This document shows positions 47,097-57,537 of a DNA stretch of 64,000 nucleotides, piece after piece (the stretch's first letter is position 1; each line of letters begins with the position of its first letter). The notes under the pieces were generated by a model, which did no database searches, was not told the origin of the DNA, and saw nothing but the letters and a program-made list of their open reading frames with translations. The position numbers and the translations under genes are program-made. The stretch is from an uncultured Massilimicrobiota sp. Its GTDB lineage: Bacteria; Bacillota_I; Bacilli_A; Erysipelotrichales; Coprobacillaceae. The stretch spans positions 1 to 64,000 of the forward strand of contig CALUZM010000006.1 in the NCBI GenBank assembly GCA_944325245.1, read 5' to 3'.

Positions 47097-47118
47097 AAGC
47101 AGTATAATCTGCTTTTTT
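47095..47118 (+). terminator. intrinsic terminator
   Basis: An 8-bp stem aaaagcag / ctgctttt with a 6-base loop, then TTG. Confidence 0.85.
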
Positions 47119-47203
47119 GTTTATATAACATCAAGAATAATTGATAATAAGTTTGCATTTTCATAAAAATATTTATTAAATTTTGAAAAAATAAAAATTA
47201 ATG

Positions 47204-47232
47204 TTGACAAAATAAAAACATCCATGTATCAT
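47204..47232 (+). promoter_or_regulatory. promoter of the arg operon
   Basis: TTGACA (47204-47209) and TATCAT (47227-47232) with a 17-base spacer, immediately upstream of the T-box leader. Confidence 0.8.
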
Positions 47233-47239
47233 AAACGCA

Positions 47240-47477
47240 TATTCAAACAAATCGCTGATCAGGAAAAGTAATTTCTTGAACGCTTCAAGCGAGGTAGTAC
47301 AGAGTGGAAGGCTACTAAGTGGAAAGGAATGAAACGCACCTGTGAGAGTCCATTGGAAATAAGAGTATAATGGAACGTAACCTGCGTTAAAGGGAAGAGG
47401 GGTTAGATATAATATCTAACAACTAGAGTGGTACCGCGTATATATACGTCTCTGGAATAATCCAGAGGCGTTTTTTT
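47240..47477 (+). ncRNA. arginine T-box leader
   Basis: The conserved T-box core AGAGTGGTACCGCG begins at 47425. It is followed by a strong terminator (stem acgtctctgga 47446-47456 with tccagaggcgt 47461-47471, then T7). In stem I the probable specifier is CGC (47335-47337), an arginine codon, followed by A as usual. Uncharged tRNA-Arg would favour the antiterminator and turn on argGHCJBF. The specifier position is my reading; the T-box itself is clear. Confidence 0.93.
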
Positions 47478-47574
47478 ATTTGAGTGAGAGGGTGATGACA
47501 TTGCGGCGATTTCAAAAATGTAAATTAGGAATAAACATCATAAATATAAATAAAAAGAAAAGGAGAATGAAACA

Positions 47575-48795
47575 ATGGAAAAGAAACAATATAAAAAAGT
47601 CGTTTTAGCTTATTCAGGAGGATTAGATACATCAATTATTATTGCTTGGTTAAAAGAAAATTATGGTTGTGAAGTCATTGCTGTGGCTGGAGATGTTGGT
47701 CAAGGAGATGAACTTGACGGATTAGAAGAAAAAGCTTTAGCTACAGGAGCTTCTAAATATTATTGTGCTGATTGTAAGGAAGAATTTGTCAATGATTTTA
47801 TCTTCCCGGCTATCAAAGCTAATGCTGTTTATGAAGGAAAATATCTTTTAGGAACTTCACTTGCAAGACCTATCATTGCTAAAAAATTAGTGGAAATTGC
47901 CAAAAAAGAAGGTGCTGATGCCATTTGTCATGGTTGTACAGGTAAAGGAAATGACCAAGTCAGATTTGAACTCACAATCAAAGCTTTTGCGCCAGAATTA
48001 GATATCATTGCACCATGGAGAGTATGGGAATTAAAGAGTAGAGAAGATGAAATTGAATATGCTGAAGCTAGACATATTCCATTAAAAATCAATAAGGAAA
48101 CAAATTACTCTAAAGATAAAAACTTATGGCATTTATCACATGAAGGATTAGATCTTGAAAATCCAGCTAATGAACCAATGTATGATAAGATTCTTGAATT
48201 AGGAGTGACACCAGAAAAAGCACCTGACAAACCAACATATATTACTTTAACTTTTGAAAAAGGAATTCCAGTTGCTTTAAATGGTGAGAAAATGAATGGT
48301 ATTGATTTAATCACTGCTTTAAATAAGATTGGTGGAGAAAATGGTATTGGTATCATTGATATGGTTGAAAACAGATTAGTTGGTATGAAATCTAGAGGTG
48401 TCTATGAAACTCCAGGTGGAACAATTCTTTATAAGGCACATGCAGATTTGGAAGAAATCACAATTGATAAAGAAACACAACATTTTAAATATCAGGTTTC
48501 TCAAAAATTAGCTGATATTTTATATAATGGTCAATGGTATACACCATTAACAAAAGCATTGCTTGCTTTTATTGATGAAACACAAAAGACTGTCAATGGA
48601 GAAGTGAAATTAAAATTATATAAAGGAAATATCATTGGAGCAGGTATGACTTCACCAGATACTTTATATAGTGAACAGACAGCTTCATTTGGAGAAGATG
48701 AAGATTATAATCAAATGGATTCTCAAGGATTTATTAATTTATATGGTTTACCTATTAAAGTGAAAGCTTTATTAGATCAACAAAGAAAGAAATAG
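47575..48795 (+). CDS. argG: argininosuccinate synthase
   Basis: 406 residues. The PP-loop ATP motif is [13 protein letters not shown] at the start; [13 protein letters not shown] contacts citrulline/aspartate. It condenses citrulline and aspartate with ATP to argininosuccinate. It is first in the T-box-controlled arg operon, with AAAAGGAGAA before the ATG and argH starting 11 bases after its stop. Full length, no anomalies. Confidence 0.97.
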   Translation: MEKKQYKKVVLAYSGGLDTSIIIAWLKENYGCEVIAVAGDVGQGDELDGLEEKALATGASKYYCADCKEEFVNDFIFPAIKANAVYEGKYLLGTSLARPIIAKKLVEIAKKEGADAICHGCTGKGNDQVRFELTIKAFAPELDIIAPWRVWELKSREDEIEYAEARHIPLKINKETNYSKDKNLWHLSHEGLDLENPANEPMYDKILELGVTPEKAPDKPTYITLTFEKGIPVALNGEKMNGIDLITALNKIGGENGIGIIDMVENRLVGMKSRGVYETPGGTILYKAHADLEEITIDKETQHFKYQVSQKLADILYNGQWYTPLTKALLAFIDETQKTVNGEVKLKLYKGNIIGAGMTSPDTLYSEQTASFGEDEDYNQMDSQGFINLYGLPIKVKALLDQQRKK

Positions 48796-48806
48796 GAGTT
48801 GAAAAT

Positions 48807-50192
48807 ATGGCGTTATGGGCAGGGAGATTTAAAAAAGAAATCAATGCAAATGTGAATGCTTTTAATTCATCAATATCGTTTGATGCAAGAATGTATAAAC
48901 ATGATATTATGGGGAGTCAGGCACATGCCAAAATGTTAGCCAAACAAGGTATTATTTCTCAGCAGAATTTAACTGAAATTTTAAAGGGATTGGATGAAAT
49001 CTTATGTGAATTGGAAAATGGAGATTTGCTATTTGATCCTAATGCTGAAGATATTCATATGTTTATTGAAGCAGAATTGACAAAGCGATATCCCGAAAGT
49101 GGGAAAAAACTTCATACTGCAAGATCACGTAATGATCAGGTGGCTTTAGATTTAAGGTTATACACACGTGATGAAATCAAAGATATTCAGGATATGTTAA
49201 TGGAATTGATGCATGTGCTTTTAGATCAATCCAAACAGCATACGCATACGATTATGTGTGGCTATACGCATTTGCAGCGTGCTCAACCCATAACATTTGC
49301 TCACCATTTAATGGCTTATGTTGAAATGTTTTATCGTGATTATACAAGATTGGATGATTGTATGAAACGACTCAATGTTTCACCATTAGGTAGTGGAGCC
49401 TTAGCGACGACAACATATCCTATCGATCGTCATTTTGTAGCACAGGAACTTCATATGGACGATATTATGTATAACTCATTAGATGGTGTCAGTGATCGTG
49501 ATTATACGATTGAACTAGCTAATGATCTTGCTATGATTATGATGCATTTATCACGTTTTAGTGAAGAGATTATTCTATGGTGTTCATGGGAATTTAAATA
49601 TATTGAACTGGATGATGCGTATGCGACAGGATCAAGCATCATGCCACAAAAGAAAAATCCAGATATTGCGGAACTGGTCAGAGGAAAAAGTGCTAGAGTC
49701 ATCAATGATGTGTCAACATTGTTGACAATGATGAAGGGTTTACCACTTGCTTATAATAAAGATATGCAGGAAGATAAGGAAACTTTATTTGATGCGATTG
49801 ATCAGGTGAAATTATGTTTACCAGTTTTTAGCGATATGATCAAAACCATGAAAGTTCATGTTGAACGTATGAAAGAATGTGCTGCTAAGGGATTTATTAA
49901 TGCAACGGATTGTGCAGATTATCTTGTTAAAAAAGGAAGAGCTTTTAGAGATGCCTATAAAACAACAGGACAACTGGTTGCCTATTGTATTGATCATGAT
50001 GAAGTATTAGAAACATTGTCACTAGATGTCTATCAATCATTTGATGAAGTTTTTAGTGAAGATATTTATCAGGCGATTTCATTATTGACATGTGTTGAAA
50101 ATCGTGTGGTAGATGGGGGACCAGCACCACAGACATGCCAAAAAGCAATCGCAAGAATGGAAAAACAATTGGAGGCGTTGAAACATGATTAA
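48807..50192 (+). CDS. argH: argininosuccinate lyase
   Basis: 461 residues. The fumarase/aspartase-family signature is GSSIMPQKKNPD, and the HTARSRNDQVALD motif near residue 110 belongs to ASL. It splits argininosuccinate into arginine and fumarate. TAGGAG lies before the ATG; the stop overlaps the argC start by 8 bases, so translation is coupled. Confidence 0.97.
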   Translation: MALWAGRFKKEINANVNAFNSSISFDARMYKHDIMGSQAHAKMLAKQGIISQQNLTEILKGLDEILCELENGDLLFDPNAEDIHMFIEAELTKRYPESGKKLHTARSRNDQVALDLRLYTRDEIKDIQDMLMELMHVLLDQSKQHTHTIMCGYTHLQRAQPITFAHHLMAYVEMFYRDYTRLDDCMKRLNVSPLGSGALATTTYPIDRHFVAQELHMDDIMYNSLDGVSDRDYTIELANDLAMIMMHLSRFSEEIILWCSWEFKYIELDDAYATGSSIMPQKKNPDIAELVRGKSARVINDVSTLLTMMKGLPLAYNKDMQEDKETLFDAIDQVKLCLPVFSDMIKTMKVHVERMKECAAKGFINATDCADYLVKKGRAFRDAYKTTGQLVAYCIDHDEVLETLSLDVYQSFDEVFSEDIYQAISLLTCVENRVVDGGPAPQTCQKAIARMEKQLEALKHD

Positions 50193-51219
50193 AGTTGGAA
50201 TCATTGGAGCGAGTGGTTATGCAGGAGCAGAATTATATCGCTTATTGCTGAATCATCCACATGTTGAAATTGTTGCTATCAGTTCTCAAAGTTATGAAGG
50301 AAAGATGATTTCTGATTTATATCCATCATTTTATGGAGCCTTTGATATGATACTCACAAATGATCAGGAAGTGATTGAAAAAGCAGATATTGTTTTTGCA
50401 TCACTGCCACATGGACTGAGTGAAAAGTATGCCAAACAATGTGATGAACAAGGAAAGAAATTCATCGATTTAGGAGCTGATTTCCGTTTAGATCAAGAAA
50501 AAGATTATCAACAATGGTATCAACATGATTACCAATATCCACAATTACATCAAAAACAGGTTTATGGTTTAAGTGAAGTCAATCGTGAAAAAATTAAACA
50601 AGCGTCAATCATTGGTAATCCAGGATGTTATCCAACATCTATTACTTTGGGGTTATACCCATTATTAAAAAATCATATGCATAAAGATGAAAAGATTATC
50701 ATTGATTCTAAATCTGGAACAACAGGTGCCGGGAAGACACTCACAGAAGATACACATTTCCCTAAATGCAATGAGTCATTTCATCCATACAAAATAGCAA
50801 GTCATCGTCATACACCAGAAATTGAACAGGAATTATCAAAAATGGCTAATCAAGCTATTCATGTGATGTTTACACCACATCTGTTACCAGTGAATCGTGG
50901 TATTGTTTCAACGATGTATGTTTCATTAAAAGATGATGTTGATTTTGATGATGTTTATCATATCTATCAAAAAACATATCAGGATGAATATTTTGTAAGG
51001 GTTTTACCCAAAGGGAAAGTTGCTGATTTAAAGTTTGTTCAGTATTCTAATTTCTGTGATATATCTTTGCATTATGATCAAAGATATCATCAATTGATTG
51101 TTGTGTCTACAATAGATAATATGGTGAAAGGAGCAGCTGGACAAGCTATTCAAAATATGAATTTGATGTATGGTTTCGATGAAAAAGAAGGATTAATGAT
51201 GGTACCTGCATCATTTTAG
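50185..51219 (+). CDS. argC: N-acetyl-gamma-glutamyl-phosphate reductase
   Basis: 344 residues. The NADP-binding motif is VGIIGASGYAGAELYRLL, and the catalytic Cys is in GNPGCYPTS, with HRHTPEI further along. It reduces N-acetylglutamyl-phosphate to the semialdehyde. Overlaps argH, GGAGG upstream. Confidence 0.97.
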   Translation: MIKVGIIGASGYAGAELYRLLLNHPHVEIVAISSQSYEGKMISDLYPSFYGAFDMILTNDQEVIEKADIVFASLPHGLSEKYAKQCDEQGKKFIDLGADFRLDQEKDYQQWYQHDYQYPQLHQKQVYGLSEVNREKIKQASIIGNPGCYPTSITLGLYPLLKNHMHKDEKIIIDSKSGTTGAGKTLTEDTHFPKCNESFHPYKIASHRHTPEIEQELSKMANQAIHVMFTPHLLPVNRGIVSTMYVSLKDDVDFDDVYHIYQKTYQDEYFVRVLPKGKVADLKFVQYSNFCDISLHYDQRYHQLIVVSTIDNMVKGAAGQAIQNMNLMYGFDEKEGLMMVPASF

Positions 51220-51232
51220 TGGGGTGAATGGA

Positions 51233-52447
51233 TTGAAAAATATTGAAGGTGGTGTTTGCGCTCCAATTGGTTTTCAGGCAGCAGGCATACACTGTGGAAT
51301 TAGAAAAAATAAAAGTAAAAAAGATTTAGCATTAATTGTGAGTGATGTGATGTGTCATTGTGCGAGTACATATACTCAAAATAAGGTGAAAGGGGCACCT
51401 ATTTATGTCACACAGCAGCACTTACAAAATAATGAAGCCCAGGCTATTATCTGTAATAGTGGGAATGCCAATACATGCAATCCTGATGGTGAAATGATAG
51501 CTAATCAGGTATGCGAATTGTGTGCATCAGAATTAAAGATAGATGTCAATGATATTGTTGTGGCTTCAACTGGAGTCATTGGGCAACCTTTAAGTCTGAC
51601 ACCTTTTCAAAATCATATGTCAGATTTAGTTAAAGCTTTATCAACGAAGGGAAGTCAAGATGCCTGTGAAGGAATCATGACAACAGATACAGTCAAAAAA
51701 GAATATGCAGTTGAATTTGAACTTGATGGCAAGACTTGTCATATTGGAGCAATCGCCAAAGGAAGTGGCATGATTCATCCAAATATGGCCACAATGCTGG
51801 CTTTTGTGACAAGTGATGTTGCTATTTCTAAAGACATGCTAAATGAGGTAATTCATGAAGTTGTTGATGATACATTTAATATGGTTAGTGTTGATGGAGA
51901 TACATCAACCAATGATATGTTGACATTAATGTGTAATGGTTTAGCCAAAAATCCAGAAATTACACAAAAAGATGAACATTATCAAATCTTTAAAGAAGCT
52001 TTGTTGTCTATCTGTACATGCTTATCAAGAGGCATTGCGAACGATGGTGAAGGAGCGACAAAACTTTTAACTTGTCAAGTCCATCATGCCAAGAAAAAAC
52101 AAGATGCCAAAGTTGTCGCAAAGTCTATTATTACAAGTTCATTGTTTAAAGCAGCCATGTTTGGTGAAGATGCGAATTGGGGACGTATCTTATGCGCCAT
52201 TGGTTATAGTCCAGCTGAATTTGATATCAATAAAATTAAAGTTGAGCTGGCGAGTCAAGAGGGAACTATCTGTGTTTGTCAAAATGGACGTGGCTATCCT
52301 TTTGATGAGGATAAAGCGTCTCAAATTTTAAGTGAAGATGAAATTGAAATCATTGTTGATTTACAGGATGGAGATTTTTCTGCAGTCGCATGGGGATGCG
52401 ATTTAACATATGATTATGTTAAAATCAATGGTGATTATCGCACATAA
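51233..52447 (+). CDS. argJ: bifunctional glutamate N-acetyltransferase
   Basis: 404 residues. The autoprocessing site Ala-Thr in NMATMLAFVTSD marks the alpha/beta cleavage where Thr becomes the nucleophile; GAIAKGSGMIHP precedes it. It makes N-acetylglutamate and recycles acetyl from N-acetylornithine to glutamate. I start at the TTG at 51233, which gives the conserved MK-I-GGV opening with GGGGTG 6 bases upstream; the GTG at 51224 is the alternative. Confidence 0.95.
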   Translation: MKNIEGGVCAPIGFQAAGIHCGIRKNKSKKDLALIVSDVMCHCASTYTQNKVKGAPIYVTQQHLQNNEAQAIICNSGNANTCNPDGEMIANQVCELCASELKIDVNDIVVASTGVIGQPLSLTPFQNHMSDLVKALSTKGSQDACEGIMTTDTVKKEYAVEFELDGKTCHIGAIAKGSGMIHPNMATMLAFVTSDVAISKDMLNEVIHEVVDDTFNMVSVDGDTSTNDMLTLMCNGLAKNPEITQKDEHYQIFKEALLSICTCLSRGIANDGEGATKLLTCQVHHAKKKQDAKVVAKSIITSSLFKAAMFGEDANWGRILCAIGYSPAEFDINKIKVELASQEGTICVCQNGRGYPFDEDKASQILSEDEIEIIVDLQDGDFSAVAWGCDLTYDYVKINGDYRT

Positions 52448-52459
52448 AGGGGACTATTT

Positions 52460-53320
52460 ATGAATCAGAATGCAATTGTAAAAGCTGAGATTTTATCACA
52501 GGCTTTACCATATATTCAAAAATATCATGATAAAATTGTTGTCATTAAATATGGTGGCAATGCCATGATTAATGAAGAACTCAAGATGAATGTGATTCAA
52601 GATGTTGTTTTATTATCAGAAATAGGAGTAAAAGTCATTTTAGTTCATGGTGGGGGACCAGCTATTAATCAGACTTTAAAAAAGATGAATATCGAATCAA
52701 AATTTATTCATGGTTTAAGATATACAGATGATGAAACAATTGATGTTGTCCAAATGGTTTTGGCAGGAAAAACAAATAAAGATCTTGTCAAACTGATTAT
52801 GCAAAAGGGTGGCAATGCAGTTGGTATCAGTGGTATTGATAATCAGCTGATTGTTGCCAAGAAACATGAATCTGAAGATGATTTAGGATATGTTGGAGAT
52901 ATAGTAAAGATCAACGATCATATCATCATGGATTTATTAGATAAAGGATATATTCCAGTTGTTTCAAGTGTGGGAACTGATGAAGAAGGACATACGTATA
53001 ATATTAATGCTGATACAGCAGCAGCAGAAATTGCAGCTCAGGTTAAAGCGGAAAATATGATTCTGGTCAGTGATATACCAGGACTTTTAATGGATAAAGA
53101 TGATGAATCAACATTATTGCCTTTGGTTCACGTTTATGAAGTCAAAGGTTTGACAGATAAAGGTATTATTAGTGGTGGTATGATTCCAAAAGTGGAATGT
53201 TGCGTGCGTGCTATTCGTGAAAATGTTAAAAAAGCAGTCATCATTGATGGAAGAATTCCACATTCTATTTTGATAGAGATGTTATCTAAAGATGGTATTG
53301 GAACAATGTTTACAAGATAG
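52460..53320 (+). CDS. argB: acetylglutamate kinase
   Basis: 286 residues. [10 protein letters not shown] is the ATP-side lysine loop and [11 protein letters not shown] binds phosphate/N-acetylglutamate; [10 protein letters not shown] is the conserved C-lobe motif. It phosphorylates N-acetylglutamate, the regulated step of arginine synthesis. Starts 12 bases after argJ. Confidence 0.97.
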   Translation: MNQNAIVKAEILSQALPYIQKYHDKIVVIKYGGNAMINEELKMNVIQDVVLLSEIGVKVILVHGGGPAINQTLKKMNIESKFIHGLRYTDDETIDVVQMVLAGKTNKDLVKLIMQKGGNAVGISGIDNQLIVAKKHESEDDLGYVGDIVKINDHIIMDLLDKGYIPVVSSVGTDEEGHTYNINADTAAAEIAAQVKAENMILVSDIPGLLMDKDDESTLLPLVHVYEVKGLTDKGIISGGMIPKVECCVRAIRENVKKAVIIDGRIPHSILIEMLSKDGIGTMFTR

Positions 53321-53330
53321 GAGGTCAGCT

Positions 53331-54323
53331 ATGGTTAATTTAAAGAATAGAAGTTTTTTAACATTAAAAGATTATTCTAAGGAAGAAATTCGTTATTTAT
53401 TGGATTTAGCTCATCAGTTAAAGAAAGAAAAGAAACAGGGAAGAATTGGCACAGCTTTAAAAGGAAAAAATATCGTTTTATTGTTTGAAAAAACATCAAC
53501 ACGTACACGTTGTGCATTTGAAGTGGCAGCTTTAGATGAAGGTGGACATGTCACATTTTTAAGCAATTCTCAAATGGGAAAGAAAGAATCTTTAGAAGAT
53601 ACCGCAAAAGTTCTAGGAAGAATGTATGATGGTATTGAATTTAGAGGTTTTGAGCAAAAGACTGTTGAAGATTTAGCGAAATTCTCAGGAGTACCTGTAT
53701 GGAATGGATTGACAGATGTTGATCATCCGACTCAGACATTGGCTGATTTTATGACAATTGAAGAACATTTAAAGAAACCATTAAATGAAGTGAAGTTTGT
53801 TTTTACAGGAGATATTCGTAATAATGTTTGCTATGGATTAATGTATGGAGCAGCCAAGATGGGAATGCATTTTGTCTGTTTGGGTCCAAAGACTTTACAA
53901 ATAGATCCTGAAGTTCTTAACTATTGTCAGCAGGAAGCACAAAAATCAGGTGGAAAATTTGAAGTTTTAGATAATGTTGATGAAGCAGTTAAAGATGCTG
54001 ATGTGATTTATACAGACATTTGGGTGAGTATGGGAGAAGATGAATCTCTATACAAACCTAGAGTTGAAATGTTATCACCATATAAAGTTACAACTGAAAT
54101 GATGAAAAAGACAGGAAAAGATTCTACACTCTTCATGCATTGTCTTCCTTCATTCCATGATTTTGAAACCGAAGTTGCGAAAGCGAAACATCAACAAGGA
54201 ATAGATATTAGAGAAGTGGAAGATGAAGTGTTTAGATCTTCACAATCTGTTGTATTTGATGAAGCAGAAAATAGAATGCATACCATTAAAGCGGTCATGG
54301 TTGCTACAATTGGAAATTTATAA
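53331..54323 (+). CDS. argF: ornithine carbamoyltransferase
   Basis: 330 residues. Carbamoyl-phosphate contacts are in [12 protein letters not shown] and HPTQTLADF; the ornithine loop is [10 protein letters not shown]. It makes citrulline. TAGGAGG sits 7 bases ahead of the ATG. It ends the operon; argD is missing between argB and argF, where many Bacillota carry it. No clear terminator follows. Confidence 0.97.
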   Translation: MVNLKNRSFLTLKDYSKEEIRYLLDLAHQLKKEKKQGRIGTALKGKNIVLLFEKTSTRTRCAFEVAALDEGGHVTFLSNSQMGKKESLEDTAKVLGRMYDGIEFRGFEQKTVEDLAKFSGVPVWNGLTDVDHPTQTLADFMTIEEHLKKPLNEVKFVFTGDIRNNVCYGLMYGAAKMGMHFVCLGPKTLQIDPEVLNYCQQEAQKSGGKFEVLDNVDEAVKDADVIYTDIWVSMGEDESLYKPRVEMLSPYKVTTEMMKKTGKDSTLFMHCLPSFHDFETEVAKAKHQQGIDIREVEDEVFRSSQSVVFDEAENRMHTIKAVMVATIGNL

Positions 54324-54363
54324 AACAAAGAGGGCGTAATAAAACAGCTTTTTAAAGGTTGAT

Positions 54364-54660
54364 TTGTTACATCCTTTTATTCATTTAGATGTAGATGCGT
54401 ATATAGAAAATGAACACTTAAAAATGAGTAAAATAAAAATTGTGATTGTAGGAAGTTCGGCTCTTGTTTCAAATAATATTCATATCAAAGAGACAGAAGA
54501 TATTGATATTATTAAAATAAGTAGTTATATATCTGAAGAATTATTGAGAAATATAATATGAATACAAGAGTGAGTGGACTAGAAAATTTCTTTCCTTATA
54601 ACTATATAGATAGAATTGAACAACTATATTATGTTGGTGCTATCTTAATCAAAAATGGTT
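54364..54660 (+). pseudogene. nucleotidyltransferase-like remnant
   Basis: A degraded stretch. IVIVGSSALVSNNIHIKETEDIDII resembles the G-S-A...D-I-D active-site strand of small nucleotidyltransferases (AbiEii/DUF6036-like). A small open frame from 54558 with NTRVSGLENFFPYNYIDRIEQL looks like the next part of the same family. There are stops and frame changes throughout. I regard it as the remains of one gene; no activity is expected. Confidence 0.45.
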
Positions 54661-54760
54661 AATAATCATATTCAACTTTCTTATCATTTAGAAATGGTAA
54701 ACAATATGTATCCGATAGTTACAGAAGATAATATATTATCATATTTACAGAATTCTCAAA

Positions 54761-54991
54761 ATGAGGAGTGTCAGAAATATAGTCATTCATAACTTTTTGA
54801 GTGAAAATATGAGACGAGATGAAACAGAGAAGAAAAATACATATAGAAAACGTATTATAAATATGAAAGAGAAAACAAAAATCATAGCTTATCAATTATG
54901 TAAATTATCGAATGTTAATGCAGGCAATTTTAATGCTTTTTTCAATAAAGGTGATAATAACAAACTATTTTTAAAAAATGTAGAGCAATGA
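54761..54991 (+). pseudogene. helix-turn-helix remnant
   Basis: The segment AYQLCKLSNVNAGNFNAFF followed by NKGDNNKLFLKNVEQ resembles an XRE-like DNA-binding motif that accompanies nucleotidyltransferase genes in other Bacillota, but the frame ends abruptly and lacks a convincing start. With the preceding remnant it suggests a decayed two-gene unit. The interval 54992-55105 holds no gene. Confidence 0.4.
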
Positions 54992-55105
54992 TGTGAGTTC
55001 TGAAAGCTTACTATAATAGCGATGTATTTTAAGTTGACACTTCTTTTCATCGTTTATACACAATGAAAAATTATAATGAAAGTATAAAGATGGGAGGGAA
55101 AGAAT

Positions 55106-55677
55106 ATGAAAAAAATATTATTTATGCTTGTTTTGATATGCGTCTGTGGTTGTACGCAAACAATTGTAGATGATCAATCACAACCTTCTTCACAAACAAA
55201 TCAGAATCATGTGACAGAGCAAGAAACAAAGAACCTGATATAGAAGATGACCATATGAAAGAGTTGATGTCAGGTATCAAGAAAACAATGCCAGAGGGTA
55301 TTTATCAGGAACTAAAAAATAAAGGTGTTGTAAAGAAAGCTACAGACACCATTTTGATTGGTAATGATGAAGAAGAACCAACACTACGTTTGGATTTTAC
55401 TTATTTAGATGATCAGCTTATTCAGTTTGTTAATAAGGAATATGGTTTTTTAGAAACTTTACCAGAAAATAAAGTTAATGAAGAACAAGCGAAAGAAACA
55501 GCACAGACATTTGCCAAAGTCTTTTTGAATCAGGATGTTGAGCTTACAAAAACAACAGATTTAAGTGGTTATGATACAGGTGATTATGTCACTTTTGAAG
55601 ATCAAAATCAAAATACATATTTAGTTGATTTAAATAGAAATGTATTCTTGAAATATCAGAATGCTTCACAAGACTAA
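55106..55677 (+). pseudogene. lipoprotein, frameshifted
   Basis: The first frame gives a signal peptide MKKILFMLVLICVCGC with a lipobox Cys, then a linker rich in Q, S and N. After QETK the frame breaks at an AAA (about 55224-55226), and adding one A continues as EPDIEDDHMKELM and the rest of a small secreted domain of about 140 residues to 55677. GGGAGGG precedes the ATG. The restored protein of about 190 residues would be a membrane-anchored surface lipoprotein of unknown function. Confidence 0.75.
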
Positions 55678-55680
55678 ATG

Positions 55681-55730
55681 AAAGAAATAAGCATAATATT
55701 ACATTTTTGTAATGTTATGCTTATTTCTTT
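55681..55730. terminator. long hairpin terminator
   Basis: A 23-bp stem (55681-55703 with 55708-55730, one G-U pair) with a TTTT loop. It could terminate the lipoprotein gene from the left. It is unusually long and perfect for a terminator. Confidence 0.65.
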
Positions 55731-55773
55731 TCAAGAAAAATAGAAAAAGATATAATTGTTTTAAGGAGTTGGT

Positions 55774-56454
55774 ATGATGAATGCAATGCATATTATGATT
55801 GTGGAAGATGATGAGACATTAGCAAGAGAAATCAAAGATTTTCTGATGCGATGGGGATATCATGCTGTTATAGCAACACATTTTGATAATATTATAGAAG
55901 ATTTTTTAAATTATAAACCACATCTTGTATTGATGGATATTAATTTGCCTTATTATGATGGATTTTATTGGTGTACCCAAATTAGAAATTTATCACAGGT
56001 TCCAATTATTTATATCAGCAGTCGTAATGATGATCATGATAAAATTAGAGCCATGGTTCAAGGTGGGGATGATTATGTTGATAAGCCATTTCATTTAGAA
56101 CTTTTAAAAGCTAAGATTGAAGCTATATTAAGAAGAACTTATCATTATAAAGTCAAAGATCAAATGAGAATTAATCAGGATATTTATTATGATAAAGTGA
56201 AAGGAAGTCTTTATTATCAAGATCACGAGATTCATCTAACGAAATCAGAGAGTCAGATTATTTGTTTGCTTTTAGAATCACAGGGAGAAATTGTCTCAAG
56301 ACAAGCCTTAATGGAAGCTTTATGGAATACAGATGAATTTATATCTGATAATTCTTTAACAGTTTTGATTTCTCGTTTAAGAATGAAACTCAAAGAGGAA
56401 TGCCATTCTGAAATCATTGAAACAAAGAAAGGTCAAGGTTATTATATATTATGA
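55774..56454 (+). CDS. OmpR-family response regulator, BceR-like
   Basis: 226 residues. Receiver domain with acidic pocket VEDDET, phosphoacceptor Asp in LVLMDINLP, Thr/Ser in YISSRND and Lys in VDKPF; winged-helix output domain at the C-terminus (LTKSESQIICLLLES to RLRMKLK). It partners the overlapping histidine kinase and probably switches on the ABC genes downstream in response to cell-envelope-active peptides. AAGGAG precedes the ATG. Confidence 0.93.
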   Translation: MMNAMHIMIVEDDETLAREIKDFLMRWGYHAVIATHFDNIIEDFLNYKPHLVLMDINLPYYDGFYWCTQIRNLSQVPIIYISSRNDDHDKIRAMVQGGDDYVDKPFHLELLKAKIEAILRRTYHYKVKDQMRINQDIYYDKVKGSLYYQDHEIHLTKSESQIICLLLESQGEIVSRQALMEALWNTDEFISDNSLTVLISRLRMKLKEECHSEIIETKKGQGYYIL

Positions 56455-57437
56455 TTTATTTACGAAAATACAGTCGTTATATAATGGTTATGATCTTGAT
56501 TATACTCACTTATAATCTCTATTTCATTTATCTTGTTCCTAGGGCGAATACACAATATTTAGTTTATTTTGATGTTGTCGTTAGTGTGTGTCTTCTTTTT
56601 TTCATTTTCTTGGATTTTATGCGTGAAAGATATCGTTTGGATAAAAAACAGGATTATTTACAATCAACAGAAGTGATCTGTTTTGAATTTGATGATTATG
56701 ACAATATTGATATTGCCTATCATGATGTCAATGTTCTTCAAAAGCAGTTGGATGAAAGATATCAAATGAATAATGATTTACAGGATTATATGACAAAATG
56801 GTGCCATGAAATTAAAATCCCACTGGCTGTCAGTTTATTGATCAATCAAAAAAATACAGATTATAAGCAAAAACAAAATATGCAGGAACAGTTAGAAAAG
56901 ATGAACCAGTATTTAAATCAAATTATGGTTGCCAGTCGTATTCAAAGCCAAATACATGATATTTATGTGAAACCAGTATCATTAAAAGAATGTGTTCATC
57001 AATCCATAAAGAATAATCAATTCTTTTTAATTAAGAATCATTTTGAAATGGATGTGAATGTGGCAGATTTACAAGTATATAGTGATAAAACGTGGCTTAT
57101 CTATGTTTTGGATCAGATTATCAATAATGCGATTAAGTATGCCAAAGAGTCATCCCAATTAAAGATTTGGAGTGAACAAAATCAAAAAGAGATTCATTTA
57201 TATATTGAAGACAATGGAGAAGGTATTCAATCACAGGATTTACCTAGAATTTTTGAAAAAGGATTTACTGGTCAAAATCATCATAATGGTCAATATAAAT
57301 CTACAGGAATGGGATTATATATGGTAGAAAAAGTCATGTCTCAATTAGGACATTCTATTGAAGTAGAGAGTATTTTTCAAGAGTTTACACGTATTTGTAT
57401 AACCTTTAAAGATCAAAGAGATTATTTTTATCGCTAA
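56451..57437 (+). CDS. intramembrane-sensing histidine kinase, BceS-like
   Basis: 328 residues. Two close transmembrane helices (about 10-32 and 38-60) with almost no extracellular loop, as in BceS kinases that rely on the ABC transporter for sensing. H-box KWCHEIKIPLA near residue 122, N-box QIINNAIKYA and G-boxes DNGEGI and STGMGLYM. Overlaps the regulator gene by 4 bases. Confidence 0.92.
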   Translation: MIYLRKYSRYIMVMILIILTYNLYFIYLVPRANTQYLVYFDVVVSVCLLFFIFLDFMRERYRLDKKQDYLQSTEVICFEFDDYDNIDIAYHDVNVLQKQLDERYQMNNDLQDYMTKWCHEIKIPLAVSLLINQKNTDYKQKQNMQEQLEKMNQYLNQIMVASRIQSQIHDIYVKPVSLKECVHQSIKNNQFFLIKNHFEMDVNVADLQVYSDKTWLIYVLDQIINNAIKYAKESSQLKIWSEQNQKEIHLYIEDNGEGIQSQDLPRIFEKGFTGQNHHNGQYKSTGMGLYMVEKVMSQLGHSIEVESIFQEFTRICITFKDQRDYFYR

Positions 57438-57537
57438 CCTTTCAATCAATGTAAGATATAAAGAGATATTGTTATGAAGATGTAAGGATTTCTAACAGAT
57501 GATATTTTAAAATGGAAAGTGTTAGGAGGAATAATTT

